DNA from: Candidatus Omnitrophota bacterium
GTDB lineage: Bacteria > Omnitrophota > Gorgyraeia > Gygaellales > Profunditerraquicolaceae
Direction of reading: 5' to 3'
Length of the DNA: 19,070 bases
Assembly (NCBI GenBank): GCA_016867005.1
Contig: VGKM01000008.1
Span: 1-19,070 of the forward strand
Positions 1 to 6,777 of this stretch are shown piece by piece (the first letter of the stretch is position 1; each line of letters opens with the position of its first letter). The position numbers and the translations under genes are program-made. A model generated the notes under the pieces. That model did not search any database. It was not told the DNA's origin and saw nothing but the letters and a program-made list of their open reading frames with translations.

Positions 1-586
1 AATTAAAGCAGAGGCAGAGGCAGCGCTCAAGCTTGCCGAATTCCAATATAAATTGGATTATGATGATTATCTGCGTTCCGAAAACCTCCTTAAGGCAGGG
101 GCGATCTCAGTGCAGCAAAGGGATGCCGCAAAGACCAAGGCCGATACCGATAAAGCAAATATCGAACAATTGCGCGCATCTTTGGAGTTGGCAAATACCA
201 AACTCGGCTGGGCTGATTTGGCATCTCCTATAAACGGTTATATCCTGGTAAAGAGCGCTTTGCAGGGAGAAGTAGTGCAAGTCGGCGCACCTGTTTTTAC
301 AGCGCTTGATTTAAACGATATCTGGGTCACCGGCTATATTAATGAAAACGATTTAGGAAGAGTAAAATTAAACCAGGAAGCAGATGTGATGACGGACAGC
401 TATAGGAACAAGAAATACAAAGGCCGCGTATCTTTTATCTCCGACCAGGCAGAGTTTACGCCCAAATATATCCAAACCACAGAAGAAAGAGTGAAGTACG
501 TCTACAGGATTAAGGTAAGAGTGGATAATTCAAGCTTAGACCTTAAGCCAGGCATGCCCGCGGATGCCTACATCTCACTAGAGTAA
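1..586 (+). CDS. HlyD-family periplasmic adaptor (membrane fusion protein), 5'-truncated
   Basis: The reading frame is open from base 2, so the start lies upstream of the window; about 194 C-terminal residues are visible. The first part is helical and rich in Ala, Glu and Gln, as expected for the adaptor coiled-coil hairpin. The second half of the lipoyl-like barrel follows (GWADLASPINGYI), then a beta-barrel segment (IWVTGYINENDLGRVK) and the characteristic AEFTPK...TTEERVKYVYR stretch seen in YbhG/EmrA-type adaptors. It ends with KPGMPADAYI, a typical C-terminus for the family. Such proteins bridge an inner-membrane ABC exporter to an outer-membrane channel. The stop is 1 bp before the first ATPase gene, so the two are cotranscribed. 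The substrate cannot be told from sequence. Family is secure; the specific YbhG assignment rests on gene order. Confidence 0.93.
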   Translation, partial: IKAEAEAALKLAEFQYKLDYDDYLRSENLLKAGAISVQQRDAAKTKADTDKANIEQLRASLELANTKLGWADLASPINGYILVKSALQGEVVQVGAPVFTALDLNDIWVTGYINENDLGRVKLNQEADVMTDSYRNKKYKGRVSFISDQAEFTPKYIQTTEERVKYVYRIKVRVDNSSLDLKPGMPADAYISLE

Positions 587-587
587 T

Positions 588-1325
588 ATGTCAGTAATAA
601 AAAGCGTTAATTTAACCAGAAAATTCGGCTCACTAACCGCAGTCAATGGCCTTAATCTAGATATTCCGGAAGGGGAAATTTTCGGGCTTGTCGGCCCTGA
701 CGGCGCAGGAAAAACCACGACCATGCGCCTTCTTACCGGGATATTGGAACCTACCGGAGGAGAAGCCTGGGTTTACAATAAGCATGTAGTTAAGGAAGCA
801 GAGCCGCTTAAGGAAAATATCGCGTATATGTCCCAGCGTTTCGGGCTCTATGAAGACCTGACGGTACTTGAGAACATTAATTTTTATGCCGATATTTACT
901 GCGTTTCAGGCAAACAGCGGAGCGATAAAATCGAACAGCTCCTGGGTTTTAGCGGGCTGATTCCTTTTAAAAAGCGTCTTGCCGGCAAGCTTTCAGGCGG
1001 CATGAAACAAAAGTTAGGCCTTGCCTGCGCCTTAATCCATACCCCTAAAGTCCTTTTTCTGGACGAGCCGACTAACGGCGTAGACCCGGTATCCCGCAGG
1101 GATTTTTGGAAAATACTTTATGACTTATTAAAAGAGAAAGTCACCATATTGTATTCCACTTCTTATCTGGATGAGGCAGAGCGTTGCCGCAGAGTGGGCT
1201 TAATCCACAAGGGGAGCCTTCTTAACTGCGATACCCCGGATAATATCAAAAGCCAGTATAATACAAAAACCTTAGAGCAGGCATTTATTAAAATAATAAA
1301 TGAATATGAGTCCGGACACAAATAA
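588..1325 (+). CDS. ABC exporter ATP-binding protein, degenerate subunit (YbhF N-half type)
   Basis: A 245-residue cytoplasmic nucleotide-binding subunit of the drug/efflux ABC-2 class. Visible motifs are Walker A GPDGAGKT at 36-43, Q-loop Gln83 (YMSQRFGLY), signature LSGGM at 135-139 and Walker B VLFLDEP at 155-161 with catalytic Glu160. Two deviations stand out. Asp38 replaces the usual Asn in GPNGAGK. The H-loop reads YSTSYLDEA, so Ser192 sits where the switch histidine belongs (compare TTHYMDEA in the next gene). E. coli YbhF carries two ATPase halves in one chain; here they are separate genes. The subunit probably pairs with the next gene product as an asymmetric heterodimer in which one site hydrolyses poorly. 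The C-terminus overlaps the next gene by 26 bp, suggesting translational coupling. Confidence 0.93.
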   Translation: MSVIKSVNLTRKFGSLTAVNGLNLDIPEGEIFGLVGPDGAGKTTTMRLLTGILEPTGGEAWVYNKHVVKEAEPLKENIAYMSQRFGLYEDLTVLENINFYADIYCVSGKQRSDKIEQLLGFSGLIPFKKRLAGKLSGGMKQKLGLACALIHTPKVLFLDEPTNGVDPVSRRDFWKILYDLLKEKVTILYSTSYLDEAERCRRVGLIHKGSLLNCDTPDNIKSQYNTKTLEQAFIKIINEYESGHK

Positions 1326-2268
1326 AGGCATTGCGGTAAAAGTCAAGGATCTGGAAAAGAAATTCGGGGATTTTACCGCGGTCAACCATATTAATTTTGA
1401 AGTAAAACAGGGAGAGATCTTTGGGTTCCTCGGCCCTAACGGCGCAGGGAAATCTACAACTATTAGAATGCTCTGCGGTATTTATACGCCTACTTCCGGC
1501 AGCGGCACTGTCGCAGGGTATGATATTATCAAGGAGCAATACAAAATTAAAGAACACATCGGTTATATGTCGCAAAAATTTTCCCTCTATGATGACCTGA
1601 CCGTAGAAGAAAACATTGATTTTTACAGCCGCATTTACAATGTCCCTAAAAACGAAATGGCGCAGCGCAGGGAGGAAACAATAAAATTAGCGGAGCTTGA
1701 GGATTTCCGCCGTGCCCTGACAGGCACTCTCTCGGGCGGATGGAAGCAGCGCCTGGCGCTCGGGTGCGCCATAATCCATCATCCAAGCATCATCTTCCTT
1801 GATGAGCCGACTTCCGGCGTTGACCCGATAACACGCGCCAATTTTTGGAGCATCATCAAGCAAATGGCTTCACAGGGCAAGACAATTTTTGTGACTACGC
1901 ACTATATGGATGAAGCGGAGAACTGTAATCGCATGGTAATGATTTATCACGGGACAATGATCGCTATGGGCAGCCCCGAGGAGATGAAAACAGAGATCAT
2001 GAAAAACGAGATCCTTGAGATAATCGTGCCCGGAGCAGAGCATTATCTGGATGAGATTTCACAGTTAAGCCCGATTAAGGAAACCGCGCTTTTCGGGGTA
2101 AATATCCATGCCGTGGTTTATGAGGCGAATAAAGCATCCGAAGCGTTAAAGGATTTTTTCGCAAAAAAAGGCATAACCGGCTATTCTGTGAATAAAATCA
2201 AAGCATCTTTAGAAGATGTTTTTGTATCTCTAATCGAAAACTACGACGCCGAGCACAAGGGAAAATAA
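1300..2268 (+). CDS. ABC exporter ATP-binding protein, canonical subunit (YbhF C-half type)
   Basis: A 322-residue ABC ATPase with a full motif set: Walker A GPNGAGKS at 45-52, Q-loop Gln92, signature LSGGW at 144-148, Walker B IIFLDEP with Asp168 and Glu169, and switch His201 in TTHYMDEA. The region after residue about 215 is the C-terminal extension typical of drug-exporter ATPases (DrrA/CcmA-like), ending LEDVFVSLIENYDAE. The ATG at 1300 lies inside the preceding gene; a second in-frame ATG at 1306 is an equally possible start, and neither has a strong Shine-Dalgarno, which fits translational coupling. The stop codon directly abuts the ATG of the first permease. It likely provides most of the ATP hydrolysis for the exporter, in partnership with the degenerate ATPase upstream. 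Confidence 0.95.
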   Translation: MNMSPDTNKGIAVKVKDLEKKFGDFTAVNHINFEVKQGEIFGFLGPNGAGKSTTIRMLCGIYTPTSGSGTVAGYDIIKEQYKIKEHIGYMSQKFSLYDDLTVEENIDFYSRIYNVPKNEMAQRREETIKLAELEDFRRALTGTLSGGWKQRLALGCAIIHHPSIIFLDEPTSGVDPITRANFWSIIKQMASQGKTIFVTTHYMDEAENCNRMVMIYHGTMIAMGSPEEMKTEIMKNEILEIIVPGAEHYLDEISQLSPIKETALFGVNIHAVVYEANKASEALKDFFAKKGITGYSVNKIKASLEDVFVSLIENYDAEHKGK

Positions 2269-3414
2269 ATGATGCCAGCAATGAACATAAAAAGGATCAT
2301 GGCTATAGCGAATAAGGAATTTATCCAGATTAAGCGTGACCCGAGGTCGCTGGGGTTGGCAATAGTGATCCCTATAGTCCTGCTTTTAATCTTCGGCTAC
2401 GGGCTTTCCCTCGATATTGATAAGGTGCGTACCGTTGTCTGGAACCAGGATGGTTCTTCACAGGTCTCGCGTGATTTTCTGCTGAATTTTGAAAACTCCA
2501 AATATTTTAAAATAATCGGCTATACGGATAACTACCGTGATATCGTCAGGGCTTTAAATAATGGCTCATCCATGCTAGCGCTTGTTATTCCTAAAGATTT
2601 TTCGCGTTACCTCCGTTCCGGGAGCAAGGCCCCTTTACAGTTGTTAGTTGACGGAAGCGATTCCAATACCGCTACCATTGCTATGGGTTATGTTAAGACG
2701 GTGGTTACCCAATACAATGTTAATCTTTTTGCCAGTACGCTTCAGCAGCAAGGGCTTGGCCCGCCTAAAAAAGCTGATCTGCGTTCGAGGGTGTGGTATA
2801 ACCCCGGATTAAACAGCAGGTGGTTTATTGTCCCGGGCGTTATTGCAATGATTATCATGATTATCGCAGCGCTCCTTACCTCAATTTGTGTTGCCAGGGA
2901 ATGGGAGAGAGGCACAATGGAACAATTGGTTTCGACGCCTGTAAAAGCGCCGGAACTTATCATCGGGAAATTTATCCCTTATTTTGTTATCGGTTTAATT
3001 GATTTGGCTATCGGGGTTATTATGGGCAGGTTTTTGTTCGGGGTGCCTTTTGAAGGTAGTTATTTATTGCTGGTCATATTAAGCATGCTATTTCTTACCG
3101 GGGCATTGTCACAGGGTATCATGATTTCCAGTATTGCCCGGACGCAGTTATTGGCAAGCCAGTTGGCAATATTGACGACATTCATACCGACAATGCTTCT
3201 TTCCGGGTTCATATACCCGATTTTTAATATGCCGAAAGCCGTACAGGCAGCGACATACCTGGTGCCTGCGCGATATTATCTCGTTATTTTGAGGGGTTTG
3301 TTTCTGAAAGGCAACGGCATGGATGTGATGTGGGACGAAGCGGTTTTTTTGATCATTTTTGCCGTTTTGATGTTTGGCCTTGCGATAAGAAAATTTAAGA
3401 AGAAGGTGGCATGA
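2269..3414 (+). CDS. ABC-2 type permease (YbhS/YbhR-like)
   Basis: A 381-residue inner-membrane permease of the ABC2_membrane_3 type. An N-terminal amphipathic segment, KEFIQIKRDPR, is the usual interface with the ATPase. One membrane segment follows (about residues 28-46), then a large extracytoplasmic domain (about 50-180) containing the conserved DGSDSNTA motif. A C-terminal block of about five membrane segments begins near PGVIAMIIMIIAALL. The cytoplasmic loop AREWERGTMEQLVSTPV is family-typical. The gene starts immediately after the upstream stop and ends 3 bp before its paralogue, so the two permeases probably form a heterodimer. A downstream ATG at 2281 is an alternative start; the frame is unaffected. 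The transported substrate is unknown; related E. coli YbhFSR has been linked to drug and cation efflux. Confidence 0.94.
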   Translation: MMPAMNIKRIMAIANKEFIQIKRDPRSLGLAIVIPIVLLLIFGYGLSLDIDKVRTVVWNQDGSSQVSRDFLLNFENSKYFKIIGYTDNYRDIVRALNNGSSMLALVIPKDFSRYLRSGSKAPLQLLVDGSDSNTATIAMGYVKTVVTQYNVNLFASTLQQQGLGPPKKADLRSRVWYNPGLNSRWFIVPGVIAMIIMIIAALLTSICVAREWERGTMEQLVSTPVKAPELIIGKFIPYFVIGLIDLAIGVIMGRFLFGVPFEGSYLLLVILSMLFLTGALSQGIMISSIARTQLLASQLAILTTFIPTMLLSGFIYPIFNMPKAVQAATYLVPARYYLVILRGLFLKGNGMDVMWDEAVFLIIFAVLMFGLAIRKFKKKVA

Positions 3415-3417
3415 CAT

Positions 3418-4545
3418 ATGTTTGAAAGGGCCCAGGCAATACTTATAAAGGAATTTAAGCAGGTCCTGCGCGACCCCAGGATGAAGACGGTTATTTTTAT
3501 TTCTCCGTTGATACAGATAATCATTTTCGGGTATGCCGCCAATAAGGACATTGATTTTATACCCACTGCAATCTATGACAAAGACAATACAATGGAAAGC
3601 CGGGGCCTTATACGCGATTTCACATATTCCAAGTATTTTATTCCCAAGCGATATATTTATACGGATATTGAGCAAAACAATCTTCTTGATAAAGGGCTGA
3701 CAAATGTCGTACTCCATATCGACAGGGGTTTTGCCAGGGACCTTAACGCCGGCAAAGACGCAGAAGTCCAGATGGCGCTCGACGGAAGCGATTCCAATAC
3801 GGCGATGATAGTTTTAAATTATGCCAATACTATAATGAGTAATTACCAGCAGGTATTAATTGATAAGCAGCGTGATTCATTGGGGGAAATGTCTTCCGGC
3901 GCGCAAGTGGATTTAAGAGACAGGGCATGGTTTAACGAAAACCTTATTTCGCGGAATTATTACCTGCCGGGGGTCATTGCCTCAATTGTTACCATAATGT
4001 CCCTTTTGTTGACAGCGATGGCCATAGTAAGGGAAAAAGAAATAGGTACAATGGAGCAGTTAATTGTCAGCCCCCTGAAACCGCTGGAGCTGATTTTTGG
4101 AAAACTGCTTCCGTTTGCGGTAATTGCCGTTATCCAGGCCAGCCTTATAACTACATTGGGCGTGCTTTGGTTCCATATACCGCTTAGAGGGAACATAATC
4201 CTGTTATTAATTGCTACCTGCACATATTTGTTTACGACCCTGGGGGCAGGTTTGTTTATTTCGACCATATCGGCGACCCAGCAGGAAGCCATGATGTCCG
4301 TTTTTCTTTTTTATATGCCGACTTTTCTTTTGTCCGGTTTTGCTTATCCGATAGCCAATATGCCGCAGGTTATCCAGTGGTTCACGTTTCTTAACCCGAT
4401 GAGGTATTTTCTTGTAATTATCAGGGGCATATTCTTAAAAGGCGTCGGGATAGAGGTGCTTTGGCCGCAGTTTATCCCGCTTTTGAGCATCGGTTTTGTT
4501 GTGATTATTTTAAGCGCTTTAAGGTTTAAGAAGCGGATTGCATAA
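3418..4545 (+). CDS. ABC-2 type permease (YbhR-like), paralogue of the preceding gene
   Basis: A 375-residue inner-membrane permease with the same architecture as its neighbour: amphipathic KEFKQVLRDPR at the N-terminus, one membrane helix (HLIQ-type region near residues 20-42), a large periplasmic domain with DGSDSNTA, and five or six C-terminal helices starting at PGVIASIVTIMSLLL. The cytoplasmic loop is REKEIGTMEQLIVSPLKP, and FLLSGFAYPIANMP is the conserved late-helix motif. A purine-rich AAGAAGGTGG ribosome-binding site lies at the end of the preceding gene. It should form the translocation pore together with the first permease, energised by the two ATPases and linked to the HlyD adaptor. 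Confidence is high for the family and low for substrate. Confidence 0.94.
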   Translation: MFERAQAILIKEFKQVLRDPRMKTVIFISPLIQIIIFGYAANKDIDFIPTAIYDKDNTMESRGLIRDFTYSKYFIPKRYIYTDIEQNNLLDKGLTNVVLHIDRGFARDLNAGKDAEVQMALDGSDSNTAMIVLNYANTIMSNYQQVLIDKQRDSLGEMSSGAQVDLRDRAWFNENLISRNYYLPGVIASIVTIMSLLLTAMAIVREKEIGTMEQLIVSPLKPLELIFGKLLPFAVIAVIQASLITTLGVLWFHIPLRGNIILLLIATCTYLFTTLGAGLFISTISATQQEAMMSVFLFYMPTFLLSGFAYPIANMPQVIQWFTFLNPMRYFLVIIRGIFLKGVGIEVLWPQFIPLLSIGFVVIILSALRFKKRIA

Positions 4546-4562
4546 AGAGAAGGGAGAGTAAG

Positions 4563-4976
4563 ATGCGCATCTTGATTGGCATTCTTCTTGTCAGTTTATT
4601 TATCGCTCCAGCTTTTGCGGATACGACAGGTTTATTCGGCTCCAGGGGGATAGGGGATGCCCCTCCTTCGCCAAGGATGCTGGCCCCTGTTAAGGAGCAA
4701 ATTGATTTAACCGGAAAGGATGCTTTGGAATTTCAATGGTCCACCAGCGACTATATCGGCACGAGCGAATATCAGTTCCGGTTATATAAAGGTTATAATA
4801 GAAACAGCGGAAATTTAGTTTTCGAGCAGGATTGCGATGGGAGCACCGGTTCGGTGGAAGTAAAGGCAAGCACTTTTGAGGCGGGCCAAGTTTATACATG
4901 GGTTGTAAGAAGGATTACTATCGGAGGAGGTAAGAGCGATCCGGTTTCTTCCTCATTTCAAATAACAGGGAAATAA
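4563..4976 (+). CDS. Small exported protein of unknown function, beta-rich
   Basis: A 137-residue protein with a clear signal peptide (MRILIGILLVSLFIAPAFA, cleavage likely before DTTGLFG). The mature part, about 118 residues, resembles a single fibronectin-III/Ig-like beta sandwich: alternating hydrophobic strands such as LEFQWS, YQFRLYKGY and QVYTWVVRRI, with a W near the start and YTWVV late. The protein is not recognised as a named family. It follows the second permease by 17 bp with a GGGAGAG ribosome-binding site, so it is probably the last gene of the exporter operon and may be a periplasmic or surface accessory. The link to the exporter is inferred from position only. Confidence 0.8.
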   Translation: MRILIGILLVSLFIAPAFADTTGLFGSRGIGDAPPSPRMLAPVKEQIDLTGKDALEFQWSTSDYIGTSEYQFRLYKGYNRNSGNLVFEQDCDGSTGSVEVKASTFEAGQVYTWVVRRITIGGGKSDPVSSSFQITGK

Positions 4977-4985
4977 TTCAAATAC

Positions 4986-5014
4986 TTGACTAATCTATAA
5001 GCATCAAGTACAAT
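4986..5014 (+). promoter_or_regulatory. Sigma70-type promoter for tRNA-Leu
   Basis: TTGACT at 4986-4991 and TACAAT at 5009-5014 are separated by exactly 17 bp. Transcription would start near 5021, about 6 nt before the mature tRNA 5' end. Both hexamers are one base from consensus. Confidence 0.8.
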
Positions 5015-5026
5015 AAGTCCACTTTC

Positions 5027-5107
5027 GCGCGGGTGGCGGAATGGCAGACGCGCTACTTTGAGGGGGTAGTGGGGCGACCTGTGAGGGTTCAACTCCCTCC
5101 CCGCGCA
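5027..5107 (+). tRNA. tRNA-Leu (anticodon GAG)
   Basis: A complete class II cloverleaf is visible. The acceptor arm is GCGCGGG (5027-5033) with CCCGCGC (5100-5106), and the discriminator is A5107. The anticodon stem CTACT/GGTAG encloses loop TTGAGGG, giving anticodon GAG, which reads CTC/CTT leucine codons. A 13-nt variable arm follows, then T-stem GAGGG/CCCTC around TTCAACT (5083-5099). The bases after the discriminator are TGT, so the 3' CCA is not encoded and must be added by CCA transferase, unlike the tRNA-Glu gene further on. Confidence 0.95.
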
Positions 5108-5123
5108 TGTTTTTATAAAACAT
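5107..5123 (+). repeat. AT-rich inverted repeat just after tRNA-Leu
   Basis: ATGTTTT and AAAACAT form a perfect 7-bp inverted repeat around TAT. It could be a weak 3' processing or termination hairpin for the tRNA transcript, but it lacks GC content and a T-run after the stem, so function is doubtful. Confidence 0.35.
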
Positions 5124-5130
5124 AAGATAA

Positions 5131-5155
5131 AATATTTGCACCAGGTGCAAATATT
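5131..5155 (+). repeat. Left REP-like palindrome of the RAYT element
   Basis: AATATTTGCACC (5131-5142) and GGTGCAAATATT (5144-5155) are perfect reverse complements around a single A at 5143. As single-stranded DNA or RNA this folds into an 11-bp stem with a CAG loop. A T-run is absent, so it is more likely a transposase recognition hairpin than a terminator. Confidence 0.85.
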
Positions 5156-5181
5156 ATCCTGTACTGCTTTTGAATCCAATC

Positions 5182-5192
5182 TTGTACCTGTC
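5182..5192 (+). repeat. Inner inverted repeat, left copy
   Basis: TTGTACCTGTC is the exact reverse complement of GACAGGTACAA at 5752-5762, on the other side of the transposase gene. The similarity extends imperfectly further (TCC against GG). Such paired motifs commonly border RAYT genes; the role here is inferred. Confidence 0.7.
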
Positions 5193-5260
5193 TCCTTTTC
5201 AACAAAAAATCTAGTTAGAAAAATCCATTTCTTACGTCTATTATAGTAGGAGGTGGAACC

Positions 5261-5743
5261 ATGCCACATATAAAAAGATTGTTAATAGAAGGTTATTGTT
5301 ATCATCTGATTACCAGAGGAAACCAGAAACAGAAAGTTTTCCATTGTTCAGAAGATTATTTAATGTACCTTATGTTGTTGAAAAAGTTTAAACGAAAATA
5401 TAAATTTCTTATTTATGCTTATTGCTTAATGCCTAACCATGCTCATCTCCTCGGAGAAATAAAAGATATCTTATGCTTGTCCAGCTTTATGCACGATCTA
5501 AACAGGACTTACACTCTGTATTTCAATCGCAAATACGAAAAAGTCGGCCACTTGTGGCAAGGGAGGTTTAAAAGTAAGATTATTTGCAAGGATCGATATT
5601 TGCTTGATTGTTTAACTTATATTGAGATGAATCCCGTAAGGTCTAATCTGATAACTAATGCAGCCGATTATCCTTGGAGTAGTTATAAAGCAAGAATATT
5701 AGATGGTCATGATTTTGTATTGGATGAGCTTATGGGGCTTTAG
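5261..5743 (+). CDS. REP-associated tyrosine transposase (Y1_Tnp, RAYT)
   Basis: A 160-residue HUH single-strand transposase, full length for the RAYT group (about 150-170). The metal-binding pair is His60 and His62 in MPNHAHLL. The block GHLWQGRFKSKII is the highly conserved mid-motif. RYLLDCLTYIEMNPVR contains candidate catalytic tyrosines (Tyr113, or less likely Tyr120) and ends in the family NPVR. DYPWSSYKA near residues 137-144 is the usual tail. The enzyme cuts and joins single-stranded DNA at REP-type hairpins through a phosphotyrosine. The start is fixed by a strong Shine-Dalgarno, AGGAGG at 5248-5253, 7 nt before the ATG. The gene is convergent with the GGDEF regulator. No frameshift or missing motif is seen. 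Confidence 0.95.
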   Translation: MPHIKRLLIEGYCYHLITRGNQKQKVFHCSEDYLMYLMLLKKFKRKYKFLIYAYCLMPNHAHLLGEIKDILCLSSFMHDLNRTYTLYFNRKYEKVGHLWQGRFKSKIICKDRYLLDCLTYIEMNPVRSNLITNAADYPWSSYKARILDGHDFVLDELMGL

Positions 5744-5751
5744 TCTAAAGG

Positions 5752-5762
5752 GACAGGTACAA
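5752..5762 (+). repeat. Inner inverted repeat, right copy
   Basis: GACAGGTACAA pairs as the exact reverse complement of 5182-5192. It starts 8 bp after the transposase stop codon. Confidence 0.7.
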
Positions 5763-5790
5763 TCGTAAAATTTAGGCAGGTATCTAAACA

Positions 5791-5811
5791 AATTTGCACC
5801 TGGTGCTATTT
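5791..5811 (+). repeat. Right REP-like palindrome of the RAYT element
   Basis: GCACC (5796-5800) and GGTGC (5802-5806) flank T5801. Outer bases pair imperfectly, with mismatches at 5795/5807 and 5793/5809. Read on the minus strand it carries GCACCAGGTGCAAAT, the same core as the left palindrome, so the two ends are inverted. On the plus strand TATTTT follows, which could give weak termination of the transposase transcript. The stop codon of the minus-strand GGDEF gene (5806-5808) overlaps its edge. Confidence 0.7.
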
Positions 5812-6753
5812 TAATTGGATGCGGTCTTCTTTGCGTTTGTCTTTAACATAATTGCTGCGTTCTAAGCTTTTGGCGTATGATTTCAGCTCAGCCCCGAGTT
5901 CTCCGATTTGCGCAACATGCTCAATCCTGCGGGATTCATTTGTCACGACGCCTATTGAAATTGAAATGAGAGGGACCTTTTGTTCTTTGCCCTGGCGGTC
6001 TTTGGCAAGGATATATCCTCGTTTGCGGTCTGTTTCCGTATAAAAAGACGGGGATTTTTTCTCAAAACCTTCGATGATCTTTGTGCAGAGTTTGTCTACG
6101 GAACTCGGTATTGTGACAATGACAAAATCATCGCCTCCGATATGCCCGATAAAATCATCCGGATTTCCCGATTGCCTGACAGAACTGATAAGTATCCTGG
6201 CGGTATCGCGGATCACTTCATCGCCGTGTTCAAAGCCATAAGTATCATTATATGCCTTGAATTTATCAAGGTCGCAATAACATACTGCAAATAATGCGCC
6301 GCTTTCAAGCCGTTTTGAGAGCTCGTTCAAAATTGAAACATTCCCCGGCAGGCGCGTCAGGGGGTTTGCTTCTAAATCGCGGGATGTACGCCTTATGATC
6401 ATGCGGATGCGCGCCAGGAGTTCTTTCGGTTCAAACGGCTTAACGATATAATCATCGGCTCCGGCATCTATGCCGTTTACCCTATCATTGATGTCTCCTT
6501 TTCCGGTGACCATTATTATAGGTAAATGGCTGAGCAGAAGGTCTTTTTTTACCCTGCGGCAAACCTCGCGGCCGTCCACTTTAGGCATTTTATAATCTAC
6601 AAGCACCAGGTCCAGGGGCTTTGTTTCAATGATCTTTAGCGCTTCTTCTCCGTCGGGCGCTTCTATGACTTCGTAATTTTCTTCCGAAAGCGTGATCATC
6701 AGGATGTCCCGTATATCGGGGTCATCGTCGGCGATTAAAATTCTGATTGGCAT
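5806..6753 (-). CDS. Response regulator with receiver and GGDEF-type output domain (PleD-like, single receiver)
   Basis: A 315-residue cytoplasmic protein. Residues 1-122 form a CheY-like receiver with acidic pair Asp9/Asp10, phospho-acceptor Asp53 (LVDYKMP), Thr83 and Lys105 (VKPF). Residues about 130-300 form a GGDEF domain: LTRLPGN start, CDLDKFKAYNDTYGFEHGD metal and substrate region (Asp161), and the signature as GGDDF at 206-210. The fourth signature residue is Asp instead of Glu. The RxxD inhibitory site is absent (NPDD at 197-200). It would make cyclic di-GMP when phosphorylated, or act as a binding or regulatory domain if the GGDDF variant is inactive. A GGAGGAAC ribosome-binding site precedes the ATG. 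It lies 24 bp after the kinase gene, its likely phosphodonor. The last residues run up to the RAYT end. Confidence 0.93.
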   Translation of the reverse strand: MPIRILIADDDPDIRDILMITLSEENYEVIEAPDGEEALKIIETKPLDLVLVDYKMPKVDGREVCRRVKKDLLLSHLPIIMVTGKGDINDRVNGIDAGADDYIVKPFEPKELLARIRMIIRRTSRDLEANPLTRLPGNVSILNELSKRLESGALFAVCYCDLDKFKAYNDTYGFEHGDEVIRDTARILISSVRQSGNPDDFIGHIGGDDFVIVTIPSSVDKLCTKIIEGFEKKSPSFYTETDRKRGYILAKDRQGKEQKVPLISISIGVVTNESRRIEHVAQIGELGAELKSYAKSLERSNYVKDKRKEDRIQLK

Positions 6754-6777
6754 AAATAGAGTTCCTCCGAAATAATT

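Larger units (their letters stand above)
5131..5808 (+). mobile_element. RAYT-type (REP-associated tyrosine transposase) element
   Basis: The unit contains one single-domain Y1/HUH transposase gene flanked by palindromes in opposite orientation. The left palindrome is at 5131-5155 and the right one at 5791-5811, sharing GCACC-A-GGTGC plus adjacent bases. A second inner inverted pair (TTGTACCTGTC at 5182-5192 and GACAGGTACAA at 5752-5762) also brackets the gene. Hairpin ends around a single HUH transposase are the layout known for RAYT/REP and IS200-like systems. The gene looks more A+T-rich by eye than its neighbours, which fits acquisition. Exact ends are inferred from the palindromes; no target duplication is visible or expected for this class. 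The gene is intact, so the element may still be active. Confidence 0.7.

Noticed and set aside
588..2268. A single YbhF gene broken by frameshift into two
   Set aside because: The second frame has its own ATG (1300 or 1306) and each frame encodes a complete ATPase; the 26-bp overlap is more like coupled genes. A frameshift cannot be fully excluded without relatives.
3148..3717. Minus-strand frame of 189 codons across the permease junction
   Set aside because: Cys/His/Lys-rich, no family resemblance, and opposite two clear permease genes.
5131..5155. Left palindrome as a rho-independent terminator for tRNA-Leu
   Set aside because: The stem is strong but no T-run follows (ATCCTG), and a matching inverted copy exists at the other side of the transposase, so a transposon end is the better reading.
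5131..5155. Possible CRISPR or other repeat array
   Set aside because: Only two inverted copies exist, about 640 bp apart, with no regularly spaced unique spacers.
4958..5269. Minus-strand frame of 103 codons across the tRNA-Leu and the left RAYT region
   Set aside because: Its centre (GRELNPHRSP) is the reverse translation of the tRNA gene, a known source of false genes; it has no ribosome-binding site.
6602..6620. Another GCACCAGGT copy resembling the RAYT palindrome
   Set aside because: It lies in the GGDEF regulator coding sequence and does not form the palindrome, so it is chance similarity.
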